Positions 7,700 through 17,588 are shown, numbered from the stretch's first letter. The stretch: DNA of 55,070 nt from Methanofastidiosum sp. (GCA_035362715.1 DAOSDU010000003.1:126040-181109), one strand, 5' to 3'. Made by a program: numbers and translations. Notes: a model not told the origin generated them from the sequence alone.

Positions 7700-9037
7700 A
7701 TGAAATTTAAAATTATCGCCATATTAATTATTTTACTATTCTCTATGGGAACGATATCCTCGGCATTGTCTTTAGAGTTTGAAAGTAATACAATTCACAA
7801 GGATGAATTTGATATATTACAAGTAGTGGCAAATGATGTAGAAGGTGACGGAAATTATGAGATCCTTGCTTATACCGCCGGTAAGAAATTTCTCTGCCTT
7901 GATGATAAAGGAACTATTAAATGGACTCTAGAATCGAATAACTCTTTTTCGATGATGAAGGTTATGGATATTTATGACTCCCCCGGAAACGAGATTATAT
8001 TGGGGACAGAAAATAGAGTTGTTTCCCAAAAAGAAATATACAACGCATTAGTTTACTTCCTTGATTCTAAAGGAAATGAAATTGTCACGATACCAGTTTT
8101 GGGGTCAGTGTTAGATGTAGATATAGGGGATGTTGATTCAAATGGAACATATGAAACTCTTATTGGCGCTGATGATGGTAATGCATATCTTTTTGATGAA
8201 GGGCTTAATCTACTTTGGGATTACAAGACTAGAGGGTATAACTTTAGAACCCTTATTGTTGATTTAAATGAAGACAGCATAAACGAAATCATGATTATAT
8301 CTTGGGATGATACTCTCATACTTGATGGATTTGGGAAGCTTACTAAATCTTACGATACAAAACATATCCTAAGAGACCTCTACCTTGACCGATACAACAA
8401 TACGATTCATGTCTCCCGTTTTTTTAGGGAAGATTCTCAAAACTGGAAAGGAACAGTTGTCTACTCTTTAAACAGGAACTTAGTCTCAATGTGGGAATTT
8501 AGAACTGAAACTGAATCTAGCGCATCAACACTTTTTGATATAAACAACGATGCAAGAGATGAGGTAATAATTGCTGGAAACAAAGGGGAAATTATTGTTC
8601 TTGACTCAAAAGGCGCTTTCCTTAAAAGATTTGATCTTCCAGACAGAATATTCAAGATCGAGGCAATGGCAGATGAAAATACAAATTATTTAATTGCCGG
8701 GTGTAAAGACAATAATTTGTACATAATTGATTATAACACAGGAAGCATTGAATACAAGTTTCCAACTCAAGGATGGATTGAAACTTTCTATATCGAAGAT
8801 ATTAATGGAGATGGCAAGCAAGATATAATAGTTGGTTCCAATGACAATAATATCTACTTATTGTTCCAAAAGAAGGAAATAGTTGAAATTCCCGAAGAAG
8901 AGAACAAGACAGTTATTGATAAACCATCAGAAGAGCAGCCAAAAACTGAAACTAAGAATGTTCCCTTTGAAGAAGTCGGAATAATAGGTGGAACTTTACT
9001 GGGGTCCATTTATCTTGCTTTAAGGAAAAGAAGATAA
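7700..9037 (+). CDS. Secreted FG-GAP-type beta-propeller, membrane anchored
   Basis: I start at the ATG at 7700 (MKFKIIAILIILLFSMG), which gives a clean signal peptide; the frame is open further up to 7592 but that stretch looks non-coding. Repeated Asp-rich loops recur about every 50 residues: DVEGDGNYEIL, DVDSNGTYETLIG, DLNEDSINEIMII, DINNDARDEVIIAG, DINGDGKQDIIVG. These are the Ca-binding loops of FG-GAP/VCBS beta-propeller blades. After the propeller comes a Glu/Pro/Thr-rich linker, a short C-terminal hydrophobic stretch (VGIIGGTLLGSIYLAL) and RKRR, fitting a cell-surface protein held by a C-terminal helix. Probably a binding or adhesion protein. It ends directly against the convergent gene: its TAA is followed at once by the neighbour's stop. 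Confidence 0.75.
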   Translation: MKFKIIAILIILLFSMGTISSALSLEFESNTIHKDEFDILQVVANDVEGDGNYEILAYTAGKKFLCLDDKGTIKWTLESNNSFSMMKVMDIYDSPGNEIILGTENRVVSQKEIYNALVYFLDSKGNEIVTIPVLGSVLDVDIGDVDSNGTYETLIGADDGNAYLFDEGLNLLWDYKTRGYNFRTLIVDLNEDSINEIMIISWDDTLILDGFGKLTKSYDTKHILRDLYLDRYNNTIHVSRFFREDSQNWKGTVVYSLNRNLVSMWEFRTETESSASTLFDINNDARDEVIIAGNKGEIIVLDSKGAFLKRFDLPDRIFKIEAMADENTNYLIAGCKDNNLYIIDYNTGSIEYKFPTQGWIETFYIEDINGDGKQDIIVGSNDNNIYLLFQKKEIVEIPEEENKTVIDKPSEEQPKTETKNVPFEEVGIIGGTLLGSIYLALRKRR

Positions 9038-10618
9038 TTATTTATTCTTTCTTTTTACACTTTCTCTTTTAATACCTTGATCTCTTCTCTGTTTTGATAC
9101 TTTCAATCTTTCTTGACTTATAGCAACATCACTATTTTTTGCTTTAATTTGCTGATCTTTTCTTCTTACAACTTTTCTCTTTGGTTTTTCTTTGGGCTTC
9201 TCTAAATTTGGCAACCTCTGTCTTGCTGAATTCAATATTATTGCACTTGAAAGTAAAATTCCAATATAAAGTAAAATATTAATCGAATTCTGGGCCAATC
9301 TTATCCTATTTTGAGTCAATATGTACTCAGTTGTAATAAAAATTAGAGATTTCATTGGGCCTTCTTTTAACGCAGCAGTTACTTTGGATTTAATACTCAC
9401 CTTTTCCTGAAACTCTTCAGAAGACTGCCCTGTGTCTACATTAAAAGTAATTATGTGGTCTCCTGCTTCATTATAGCTTGCCTTAAATTTTAGTTCTTTA
9501 GTTTCTCCAACATTCAGCGCACCCTTCCATGTTCCTTCAACTATGTTTGCGCTTGAATTCTTTATATCAACTGTTAAATTATTGGCGCTGACCTTACCAG
9601 TATTTGCTAATGTGAAAGGTATCTCAAATATGTCCCCCTCCTCAGATTCGAGTTTTTTTGTCACAGTAAGGACGACATTTGGAGTATACCCTAAAAGAGT
9701 TACAGAAGACGGGTGGTAAATGCTTAATTTGACGTTATCGCCCACTATATCATTAACTTCAAAGATATAATTATTTATGCTTTTCAAAGAACGTTTTTTG
9801 ATTACATAATCTTGATTCTCTGAATTTATTGTAGCAGATAGTGCAGCAGCATCAGTAATCTTAAAATCCATCCCGCCAATATTGCTCGTTTCTCCTTTTC
9901 TTAAAGAAATCTCAGATTTACTCAATGACTTTATATCTGAACTTGAATAAACTATAAACTTTATACCGGTATCAGTCTGATTTAGTACTTTTACCATAAT
10001 AGAATCAAAAGGTAGTATATCATCAGATAATCCATATAGAGTTTTTGAATCCTGATTTTTTCTAACATTTACAATAAGTCTACTATCGCTTCTATTGATG
10101 TTCATTGAATATATATTGTCCCCTTCTCCAAAATATAATAAAAAAGGATTTTCACCCATCTCTCCAGAGTAAACAAGATTCATACTTCTAAGGACATCTT
10201 TCTGCGTATAATTTATTTTGAAGTTCGCGGCACCTTGGTCAAAGTAAATCGTAAATACATAGACGCCCTCAAATTTTATATCTTGAAAATCAATATTTGT
10301 AGGATAATCTCTTAATTTGACAATATCTGGCACTACTACGGTCTTTATGACTTCATTTGTATACTTATTTTTTTGTAAAATATTAAGTTCGATTGTATTA
10401 ATACAAGAAGACACATATAGATCTTTATCACAAACGTCAGTATCGACGAGCCTTATTTCATAATTATAAATATCGCCCGATAGGGTATATGATTCATTTT
10501 CTTTTTCGTAAAGATGTATCATTATCGTTACTTCTTTCTTTTCATCTGCTCCGAGGACAAAATTTATCGAGCAAATTAGCATCAAGCAGGTAAAAACTGA
10601 CAAAAAACGCCTGTTCAT
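9038..10618 (-). CDS. Secreted S-layer/CARDB-type protein with basic cytosolic tail
   Basis: A 526-residue protein with a signal peptide (MNRRFLSVFTCLMLICSINFVLG), a long beta-rich exterior part, and a CARDB-like domain at about 330-410 (VVLTVTKKLESEEGDIFEIPFTLANTGKVSANN is its first half, pattern only). One transmembrane helix follows at about 445-465 (INILLYIGILLSSAIIL). The last 60 residues are very rich in Lys and Arg and should lie in the cytoplasm. The architecture is like archaeal COG1361 surface proteins. It is divergent from the next surface gene and appears to share its promoter element. Function unknown. Confidence 0.65.
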   Translation of the reverse strand: MNRRFLSVFTCLMLICSINFVLGADEKKEVTIMIHLYEKENESYTLSGDIYNYEIRLVDTDVCDKDLYVSSCINTIELNILQKNKYTNEVIKTVVVPDIVKLRDYPTNIDFQDIKFEGVYVFTIYFDQGAANFKINYTQKDVLRSMNLVYSGEMGENPFLLYFGEGDNIYSMNINRSDSRLIVNVRKNQDSKTLYGLSDDILPFDSIMVKVLNQTDTGIKFIVYSSSDIKSLSKSEISLRKGETSNIGGMDFKITDAAALSATINSENQDYVIKKRSLKSINNYIFEVNDIVGDNVKLSIYHPSSVTLLGYTPNVVLTVTKKLESEEGDIFEIPFTLANTGKVSANNLTVDIKNSSANIVEGTWKGALNVGETKELKFKASYNEAGDHIITFNVDTGQSSEEFQEKVSIKSKVTAALKEGPMKSLIFITTEYILTQNRIRLAQNSINILLYIGILLSSAIILNSARQRLPNLEKPKEKPKRKVVRRKDQQIKAKNSDVAISQERLKVSKQRRDQGIKRESVKRKNK

Positions 10619-10640
10619 TAAAGAAATATACGGGGTAACG

Positions 10641-10648
10641 CTTAAAAG
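10641..10648. promoter_or_regulatory. Shared bidirectional box A between two surface-protein genes
   Basis: CTTAAAAG at the centre of the 51-base divergent gap reads CTTTTAAG on the other strand. It lies about 26 bases from both start codons (10618 minus, 10670 plus), so one near-palindromic element could serve both leaderless genes. Confidence 0.5.
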
Positions 10649-10669
10649 ACTTATTCTATACTATCTTTC

Positions 10670-11785
10670 ATGATGAAGAAAGCCTTACCATTATTGCTTA
10701 TTTCATTGATTTTGCTACCTTTATATGGGGCGGCGGACGCCGACCCGAAGGTGGAATTAGCTTACCCTAAAGAAACTGAACCCGGTAAACTAATCTATAT
10801 TGATGTCAATCTACATAATACTACTTCCGAAATGCTTTGGGACTTGAAGGCAGTTATAGACCCAAGCGATATGCCCCCAGAAATTAAGAATTATATTAAA
10901 ATAATAGACGCCGATAAGCTGTTTGTACCAGGAGATGGGGATCATACTATTAATGTTCAGGATAAAGTAAACATCAGATTATCGATTGAAACTACTGAAA
11001 ATGCAGATGCTGGAACTTATAAAATTCCCTTGAGAATTAGGGGCGAGATTGGAAACTGCAGACAGGGATGTAAGCCTTATTTGCTTATGAAAGAAATTGA
11101 GTTCAAAGTTATTAAAGAATTTCCATCACTTAAAATCGAGTTATCATCTTATCCTAACGAAGTCTTACAAGGGCAGAACATAAACATTCCATTTAAGGTA
11201 TCAAACTATGGTCTTGGTTACGGCAATAATATCAAATTAAGTGTTCCTACAAATAACAATTTCACTACATCTTTAGATGTAGATTCAATTGGGTTAATGC
11301 GATCCCAAGAATCAAGAAATGTCACACTCAACGTTGCTGCAAAAGGTGATTCTACCGCAGGAAGCTACAAGACAGATGTTATAGTTGAGTATTTCGATCC
11401 TTACGGAAATAAGAAGGCTACAACTGAATCAATCTCCTTTACAATAAAAGATTCAACATTAGTCAAAGATGCAGAAGAATACTATGCACAGGGAAATGAG
11501 TACTATACAAAGAAAAATTATTCAAAAGCCCTTGAGCAGTATGAAAAAGCAAAACAGTCATATCAAGACCTTGGATTAACAGCCAAAGTGGAAGAAGTTA
11601 GCGCAAGAATAGAGCTTGTCAAATCTTCAATCGAATCAACAAAATCAAGTATCTCCTCTTCCATTTATATTATGTTTGGAGTGTTGCTCAGTGCCGTTAC
11701 AATGGAACTTGGAGTCCTAATTGGAACTTTGACCAGAAAACCAAAATCACCCAAATCCTCAAGTATACCCAAGAATGATTACTAA
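10670..11785 (+). CDS. Secreted surface protein with CARDB-like and TPR-like segments
   Basis: A 371-residue protein: signal peptide (MMKKALPLLLISLILLPLYGAADA); a first beta domain containing a Cys pair (NCRQGCKPYLL); a CARDB/NPCBM-like beta domain (EVLQGQNINIPFKVSNYG); an alpha-helical TPR-like unit (AEEYYAQGNEYYTKKNYSKA) at about 265-300; and a C-terminal membrane helix (YIMFGVLLSAVTMELGVLIG). It belongs to the same broad family as the protein at 37658-38575, sharing the CRxGCxP motif and the LWDxxxxI motif. Outer-surface location is inferred. The stop codon overlaps the convergent radical SAM gene by four bases. Confidence 0.65.
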   Translation: MMKKALPLLLISLILLPLYGAADADPKVELAYPKETEPGKLIYIDVNLHNTTSEMLWDLKAVIDPSDMPPEIKNYIKIIDADKLFVPGDGDHTINVQDKVNIRLSIETTENADAGTYKIPLRIRGEIGNCRQGCKPYLLMKEIEFKVIKEFPSLKIELSSYPNEVLQGQNINIPFKVSNYGLGYGNNIKLSVPTNNNFTTSLDVDSIGLMRSQESRNVTLNVAAKGDSTAGSYKTDVIVEYFDPYGNKKATTESISFTIKDSTLVKDAEEYYAQGNEYYTKKNYSKALEQYEKAKQSYQDLGLTAKVEEVSARIELVKSSIESTKSSISSSIYIMFGVLLSAVTMELGVLIGTLTRKPKSPKSSSIPKNDY

Positions 11786-12828
11786 AGTGGGATGTACTCA
11801 GATACGACTCTTTTATATATGGGGTATTCTTTTACTATAGCTGATTTTATTTTCTTTGATAACTCTTTATTTTCAGATATTTCCTCCGCTACCGCCCAGT
11901 GAGTAAATACCTTGTCTCCATGTACTTCATACATCTTTTTAGAAATATTAAGCGCATCATTAAGATAGTCAACTATTTCTCTAACATCTCCTGATAGCTC
12001 ACCCTTTACAATGAGACAGTCCTCAATCTCTTCATAGTATTTTTTGGTATTTTTTGCTCTTCTTTCCCATCTTCTTCTTAGTTGAATTGCATCTTTTAAC
12101 ACAGAGGAACAGAAATGAATTGATATTGGGAGATCTTCATACTTCTCTAATAGCCTGAACGATAGGTCTTTACTGCCTTTCACCATGCTAGTGTCACTAT
12201 CAAAATCAAATCCTCTTTTAGAAAGATTGTCCCAATTTGTTTCTGTGTATTCAAATTCATTCAAATTAATAAATGAAAAGCCAGCAGATGGTGCCGATTC
12301 AATTATTGAGCACATCCTTTCAAAATCCCCCGGGATAGCTGGGATCTCAATCCCAAAATTAAAGTTCATATTGAGGATATTTTTTAGACCTTGTAGCTCT
12401 TTCTCATCTTTCACGTGAAATCTGATTTCATCAACATAGCCTTCTAATTTTTCTAATCCCTTAGATATTTTATCGGTACTCCCTGTATATAGATGAATAT
12501 GGTGCTTACTATCCTTTTCCTTGATTAGTTTAGCATATTCAAGACATTTATCAATTTTTAGTAAGGGGTCTCCCCCAGTAAAACTAACTCCTTTTGATCT
12601 ACATGCCTTTATCTCTTCTAAAACGTCCTCTTTTTTTTCTATTTTTCGTTCATTGATATATGATGCGTCCTTACCTTTTTTCTCATTTGATACAGGACAA
12701 TAATAACAGTTTACATGACAGATTCCAGTAACAAAAAGTACTGATTTTTTACCTTCAATACACAATTTACATCCTTTTGACAGTTTTCCAGTGTAACTGG
12801 AGTTAGCATCAGTTATCTTTATTGACAT
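11782..12828 (-). CDS. Archaeal radical SAM protein, COG2108-like
   Basis: Carries the radical SAM cluster motif in the form CHVNCYYC at about residues 37-44, preceded by CKLC, and a SAM-binding GGDP motif (VSFTGGDPLLK). Length (348) and the early KGCKLCIEGKKSVLFVTG fit the uncharacterised archaeal COG2108 group. The C-terminal 80 residues carry a separate region (KKYYEEIEDCLIVKGEL). No substrate can be inferred; neighbouring genes give no hint. It overlaps the convergent gene at its 3' end and is divergent from the isoprenoid synthase gene. Confidence 0.82.
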   Translation of the reverse strand: MSIKITDANSSYTGKLSKGCKLCIEGKKSVLFVTGICHVNCYYCPVSNEKKGKDASYINERKIEKKEDVLEEIKACRSKGVSFTGGDPLLKIDKCLEYAKLIKEKDSKHHIHLYTGSTDKISKGLEKLEGYVDEIRFHVKDEKELQGLKNILNMNFNFGIEIPAIPGDFERMCSIIESAPSAGFSFINLNEFEYTETNWDNLSKRGFDFDSDTSMVKGSKDLSFRLLEKYEDLPISIHFCSSVLKDAIQLRRRWERRAKNTKKYYEEIEDCLIVKGELSGDVREIVDYLNDALNISKKMYEVHGDKVFTHWAVAEEISENKELSKKIKSAIVKEYPIYKRVVSEYIPL

Positions 12829-12913
12829 CTACTGTAATTAATTTATCGGGCTTTAAAAGATATCTTCAAAACTTATTTAAACTAAAAATAAAAAATTTGT
12901 TAAAGGTGCGATA

Positions 12914-14029
12914 ATGGACTTTATTAAGGTCACAAGCGAGCTCAAAAAAGAGGTAGAAGGCGAGATTAAGAATTTTTTTGAAGTAGAATTGAAAACAATC
13001 GATAACGATACACTTTGTGATTTCTATAAAGACATAAGGCACCACACCCTCCTTGGTGGAAAAAGACTTAGGCCGATAATGTGCATTATGGCCTATTGCG
13101 GATATTCAGAGTATAATCATGAAATTCTAAGGGCATCAATAGCATTTGAGCTCCTCCATTCTTCTTCCCTCATACTTGACGATGCTATGGATGAAGATGT
13201 TATAAGGCACGGAGAAAAAACTTTCAATGCAATTTATGCAGACAAATTTTTGAAGTCTACACGATTCGATATTAACCCCTACTATGACGGTGGCAATTGG
13301 ATCAAGAAAGATGGTCTTTCTCAATTACTTATGATACAAAGGGCAATTTCGAGATACTCTTATGCACTTTCAGTTTTGGGCTCCAACATACTTTATGCCT
13401 TGAGTGTGAAGGCAATAAGATCAAGCGGATTCGATGCCACCATAATTTCAAAGGCAATGATAATGCATAGGGAGATGTACAAAATATTAAACGAGGGCCA
13501 GTTGTTGGACATCTTGATGGAACAGAAAGGCGGAAACGAAGACAAATACTTTGAGATGATTGACCATAAGACAGGAATCCTCTTCAAATACCCTTTAAGA
13601 ATTGGTCTTCTTTTTACTGAAAAGGCAGACGTATACTCTTTAGATACATATGCTTTAAATCTTTCAAGAGCCTTTCAGGTCCATGACGACATACTTGGCG
13701 TCTTTGGAGAAGAAGGTACCACTGGAAAACCAGTTGACAGCGATATCAAAGAAGGAAAAAATACTTTATTAGTTATAAAAACACTTGAATGCGCAGATGA
13801 AACTCAGTTAAAGAAAGTCAAAGCTATATTAGGAAATAGGAACGCATCATCTGAGGATATAGCCGAAATAAAGGACATAATGAAAAGCTGTGGTTCTTTG
13901 GACTATTGTATCGAAAAAGAATCTCAATTGATTAAAGCAGCCAAAGAGTCTATAGACAAAAACATGAAAGAAGAATCAAAAATATTTCTAACTGAACTTT
14001 GCGATTTTATAATAAAAAGAAAGTATTAG
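12914..14029 (+). CDS. idsA: Geranylgeranyl (short-chain) isoprenyl diphosphate synthase
   Basis: Condenses IPP with allylic diphosphates to make the C15/C20 precursors of archaeal ether lipids. Both Asp-rich motifs are present: LILDDAMD at about residue 90 and QVHDDILG at about 256. Also visible are the GGKRLRP substrate-binding motif near 50 and the GKPVDSDIKEGKNTLL segment after the second motif. At 371 residues it is longer than the usual 320-330. Much of the extra length is in a loop after the first motif (KSTRFDINPYYDGGN). A Shine-Dalgarno (AAAGGTG) and a box A (ttatttaaa near 12870) precede it. Chain length cannot be read reliably from sequence here. Confidence 0.92.
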   Translation: MDFIKVTSELKKEVEGEIKNFFEVELKTIDNDTLCDFYKDIRHHTLLGGKRLRPIMCIMAYCGYSEYNHEILRASIAFELLHSSSLILDDAMDEDVIRHGEKTFNAIYADKFLKSTRFDINPYYDGGNWIKKDGLSQLLMIQRAISRYSYALSVLGSNILYALSVKAIRSSGFDATIISKAMIMHREMYKILNEGQLLDILMEQKGGNEDKYFEMIDHKTGILFKYPLRIGLLFTEKADVYSLDTYALNLSRAFQVHDDILGVFGEEGTTGKPVDSDIKEGKNTLLVIKTLECADETQLKKVKAILGNRNASSEDIAEIKDIMKSCGSLDYCIEKESQLIKAAKESIDKNMKEESKIFLTELCDFIIKRKY

Positions 14030-14034
14030 AAAAA

Positions 14035-14541
14035 TTATTCAAATACAATATCAACATTCTCGCCCGTGATCAACAAAAGTATTTCTTTAACACTTTTTGT
14101 TGCAATAGGAAGTTTTCTCTCAAATTCTTTTCCTAATCTGAGTCTTTTAATTATTGAACCATCAGGCATGTAAACAATGTTTATCCCATAAACTTTTGCC
14201 GGGTATAAAAGGTCAGAAGCAACTTTTTTAACATCTTTGCTTTCTTCAATAACCCTTATTTTTTTATTTAATTTTTTACTTAGTCCCCTTATTACATTGC
14301 CACCTTTACCAATAATACTTCCTATCTCTCCTGCTTCAATGAGTATGATTATCAGATTGCCAACCTTAATACTCCTCTTGAACTTTACATCTTTTAGTCC
14401 TTTATTTTCTTGAGAAAGCCTGTAAAGTTCTTTAGCTATTTCGAGGTCGTTGTCATTAAGTTCGCCATCTTTAATCTTTGCAGTACAACCTGGGCAGAGC
14501 ATTCCGGTCTTCAAACAAATCTCACAAAAAGGTAGCTCCAA
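14035..14541 (-). CDS. KH-domain RNA-binding protein with N-terminal zinc motif
   Basis: The first 20 residues hold four Cys (CEICLKTGMLCPGC) as a small zinc knuckle. The middle contains a KH fold with the GxxG loop in GSIIGKGGNVIRGLSKKL at about 77-95. The size (168) and layout match the archaeal NusA-like or transcription-factor KH proteins. RNA binding is well supported; the cellular role is not. The start is TTG at 14541, which has a GGGTGA Shine-Dalgarno nine bases upstream. It is convergent with idsA, with five bases between stops. Confidence 0.8.
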   Translation of the reverse strand: MELPFCEICLKTGMLCPGCTAKIKDGELNDNDLEIAKELYRLSQENKGLKDVKFKRSIKVGNLIIILIEAGEIGSIIGKGGNVIRGLSKKLNKKIRVIEESKDVKKVASDLLYPAKVYGINIVYMPDGSIIKRLRLGKEFERKLPIATKSVKEILLLITGENVDIVFE

Positions 14542-14710
14542 ATCTCTTTCACCCTCTAAAATATAGCTTTACCTTCCTATCTTAAGCCTTTTTAAAAAGG
14601 TTTCGGTATTATTATTTTTCCTAATTGAAATAATAAAATTATAATTTCCCGAAACTCTTAAATAAAGAATAAAAATAGAGTATTCACTATATTTAAGAGG
14701 ACTGTTTAAT

Positions 14711-15727
14711 ATGAAGAAAGTACGTTTGGGAGTCGTTGGTTTCGGTATAGTTGGTAAAGGAGTATGCAAAGTAGTAAGGGACAGAGCAGAGCAATACAAA
14801 AAGAAGTATGGTGTCGATGTCCGGATTGTATGCGTTGCCGACATGCTAAACTCAATTTACGATGAAAATGGAATTGACCTTGCTAAGTTGATGGATCATA
14901 ATCAAGAAAGATCACTTATGATAAATTATCCCGATTCTTCAAAGGATAAAAAATGGAACGGGGAACAGGCAGTAGAAAATATGGATGCCGATATTGTCGT
15001 TGAAGTTACACCGACAAATATCAAAGACGCCCAACCGGGATTGAATCATGTCATGAAAGCCTTTGATAGAGGGATGCATGTTGTTACCTCAAACAAAGGA
15101 CCTTTAGCGCTTCACTATGATAAAGTAATCAAGGCTAAAGAAAAGAGCGGAAAAGAATTAAGATATGAAGCGACCGTTGGAGGGACAATGCCTGTGTTAA
15201 ATCTTGCGCAGGAAGCACTAAAAGGAAATGAGATTATTTCCGTAAAAGGCATATTAAATGGTACTACAAATTATATTCTTTCCAACATGGCGTTTGAAGG
15301 AAAAAAATTTGGGGATGCATTAAAAGAAGCGCAAGAGAAAGGCTATGCTGAAGCAAATCCTGCCCAAGATATTGAAGGTTGGGATGCGGCATGCAAAGCA
15401 ACAATACTTTCAAACGCTCTAATGGGCAAATCAATGACTTTAAGCGATGTTAAAGTCAAAGGAATCACCGGCATAATGATGGAAGATGTCTTGGAGGCGA
15501 AGAAGAACGGGAATATCATAAAACTACTGGTAGAGGTTACAGAAAAGGGTGCAAAAGTTGAGCCAACACCAGTTCCTCTAAACTCCCCTCTTGCAGTAAC
15601 AGGCACTTTGAATGTAGCTGTGTTTGAAACTGATCTCTCCAAGGACATAACTGTAATGGGAAGAGGCGCAGGCCAGATAGAGACAGCTGCGGCAATAATG
15701 AGCGACGTGTTTGCGATTGTTAGATAA
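14711..15727 (+). CDS. hom: Homoserine dehydrogenase
   Basis: Reduces aspartate semialdehyde to homoserine for threonine and methionine synthesis. The Rossmann motif GFGIVGKGV is at residues 8-16. The catalytic half has GTTNYILSNM and YAEANPAQDIEGWDA with the proton-shuttling Lys just after (CKATILSNAL). The 338-residue length means the regulatory ACT domain is absent, as in many archaeal enzymes. It heads a tight operon with a FAH-family gene and asd, so the two consecutive steps of the pathway are encoded together. Confidence 0.93.
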   Translation: MKKVRLGVVGFGIVGKGVCKVVRDRAEQYKKKYGVDVRIVCVADMLNSIYDENGIDLAKLMDHNQERSLMINYPDSSKDKKWNGEQAVENMDADIVVEVTPTNIKDAQPGLNHVMKAFDRGMHVVTSNKGPLALHYDKVIKAKEKSGKELRYEATVGGTMPVLNLAQEALKGNEIISVKGILNGTTNYILSNMAFEGKKFGDALKEAQEKGYAEANPAQDIEGWDAACKATILSNALMGKSMTLSDVKVKGITGIMMEDVLEAKKNGNIIKLLVEVTEKGAKVEPTPVPLNSPLAVTGTLNVAVFETDLSKDITVMGRGAGQIETAAAIMSDVFAIVR

Positions 15728-15739
15728 GAAGGTGAGATA

Positions 15740-16492
15740 ATGAAGCTCCTAAGGTACAACTACAAAGATAAGATAGAACAAGGAATTTTAGAGAACGACG
15801 TGATAAAAAAAATCAAAGGAGATTTCTTTTCAGGATTTGAAATAACTGAAAATGAGATCGATCCCAGTTTAGTTAAATTGCTCTCTCCAACAACTCCTTC
15901 AAAGATTGTGGCCGTTGGCCTGAATTATGTAGATCATGCCAAGGAGCTCAAAATGGAAATCCCTAAGAATCCCATCATGTTTATTAAACCAGCAAGCACT
16001 GTCGTTGGGCCTGAAGATCCTATCATATATCCTGAGACTTCAAATCAAGTTGACTACGAAGTTGAACTTGGAGTAGTCATAGGGCGAAGGGCAAAAAATG
16101 TTGAAAAAGATGAGGCAGGAGATTATATCCTTGGGTACACAGTCTTCAACGATGTTACCGCAAGAGACCTACAGAGGAAGGACATACAATGGACAAGAGC
16201 AAAATCTTATGATACATTTGCTCCAATAGGCCCTCTGATTGAAACTGATATAGATCCCTTTGATCTCCCAATATCGCTTAAGTTAAATGGAATCACAAAA
16301 CAAGATTCTTCAACGAAGAACATGATATTTAATTGTTATGAGTTGTTAGAATTTATATCTGAAATAATGCCCCTTGAACCAGGTGATGTCATTGCAACTG
16401 GCACACCACCGGGAGTTGGCCCAATGAACAGAGGGGGCACAGTTGAGGCCAAAATAGAAGGAATAGGAGTGTTAAAGAATTACGTAATATGA
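15740..16492 (+). CDS. Fumarylacetoacetate hydrolase (FAH) family enzyme
   Basis: A 250-residue FAH-fold protein. The metal-binding acids are visible in VDYEVELGVVIG and in YTVFNDVTARDLQ, and the glycine-rich end is VIATGTPPGVGPMNRGG. Family members hydrolyse or decarboxylate acylpyruvates, or act as oxaloacetate tautomerase. Twelve bases separate it from hom and thirteen from asd, with GGTGA-type Shine-Dalgarno sites, so co-transcription is likely. A role in oxaloacetate or aspartate handling is suggested by that position only. Confidence 0.87.
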   Translation: MKLLRYNYKDKIEQGILENDVIKKIKGDFFSGFEITENEIDPSLVKLLSPTTPSKIVAVGLNYVDHAKELKMEIPKNPIMFIKPASTVVGPEDPIIYPETSNQVDYEVELGVVIGRRAKNVEKDEAGDYILGYTVFNDVTARDLQRKDIQWTRAKSYDTFAPIGPLIETDIDPFDLPISLKLNGITKQDSSTKNMIFNCYELLEFISEIMPLEPGDVIATGTPPGVGPMNRGGTVEAKIEGIGVLKNYVI

Positions 16493-16505
16493 TAAGGTGA
16501 ATAAT

Positions 16506-17588
16506 ATGGAAAAAATCAATGTAGGGGTAATTGGGGCTACCGGGATGGTAGGTCAAAATTATATAAGATTATTAGATAATCATCCATGGTTTAATGTTAC
16601 ATATGTTGCAGCATCACCAAAAAGTGCGGGCAAAAGCTATGAAGAAGCTGTAATGGGGAAATGGCAAATGATTTCAGACCCACCTGAAAATGTTCGAAAG
16701 CTTATCGTTAGGGATGCAAATGATGTAAGCCAAGCAATTGGAAAATGTGCCTTGGTATTCTCTGCTCTTGAAATGGAAAAGGAAAAAATCAAAGAACTTG
16801 AATCAGCATATGCCAAAGCTGGGATAGCAGTTTTTTCTAATGCTTCAGCCAACAGGCATGTCGATAATGTGCCAATGTTAATCCCTGAGATTAATAGTAA
16901 TCATATTGAGATTATCCTTGAGCAAAAGAAAGCAAACGGTTGGGATAAAGGATTCATAGTTGTAAAACCAAACTGCTCATTACAAAGTTATATGGCTCCT
17001 GTTTATGCATTAATCAAGGCAGGATATGAAGTAAAAAGAATGATAATTACTACAATGCAGGCAGTTTCAGGAGCAGGATATCCTGGAGTACCCTCACTTG
17101 ACATGATAGACAACATGGTTCCATTTATTTCTGGGGAAGAAGAAAAATCTGAAATAGAACCTCAGAAAATTATGGGAAAGATTGTAAATGGAAAAATTGT
17201 AAATGATACAAGTATGAAAATTTCTGCTCACTGCAATAGGGTTCCAGTAATTGATGGCCATACAGCATGTGTAAGCCTTGAATTCGGCGCAAAAAAACCT
17301 TCACTTGAGGAGATTAGAAAAATCTGGAAAGAATTCCGCTCTGAACCTCAAGAGTTGAACTTGCCGTTTGCACCAAAAAAGCCAATTATCTATAGAGAAG
17401 AACCCAATAGACCACAACCAAGAAAAGACAGAGACACTGATAAAGGCATGGCGGTAACTGTCGGAAGACTAAGAGAATGTAAAGTATTTGACATAAGATT
17501 TGTCTGCCTTTCTCACAACACAGTTAGAGGTGCTGCAGGCGGAGGAATACTAAATGCCGAGCTTCTAAAAGCAAAAGGCTACCTTTGA
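16506..17588 (+). CDS. asd: Aspartate-semialdehyde dehydrogenase
   Basis: Makes aspartate semialdehyde from aspartyl phosphate, feeding homoserine dehydrogenase encoded two genes upstream. Key parts: NADP-binding GATGMVGQNY at the N-terminus, catalytic Cys in VVKPNCSLQSY near 155, and the ISAHCNRVPVIDGHTA segment with the acid-base His. It belongs to the archaeal/fungal-type ASADH. Start: GTG at 16497 is part of the Shine-Dalgarno AAGGTGA; the ATG at 16506 has ideal spacing and is chosen. Confidence 0.94.
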   Translation: MEKINVGVIGATGMVGQNYIRLLDNHPWFNVTYVAASPKSAGKSYEEAVMGKWQMISDPPENVRKLIVRDANDVSQAIGKCALVFSALEMEKEKIKELESAYAKAGIAVFSNASANRHVDNVPMLIPEINSNHIEIILEQKKANGWDKGFIVVKPNCSLQSYMAPVYALIKAGYEVKRMIITTMQAVSGAGYPGVPSLDMIDNMVPFISGEEEKSEIEPQKIMGKIVNGKIVNDTSMKISAHCNRVPVIDGHTACVSLEFGAKKPSLEEIRKIWKEFRSEPQELNLPFAPKKPIIYREEPNRPQPRKDRDTDKGMAVTVGRLRECKVFDIRFVCLSHNTVRGAAGGGILNAELLKAKGYL

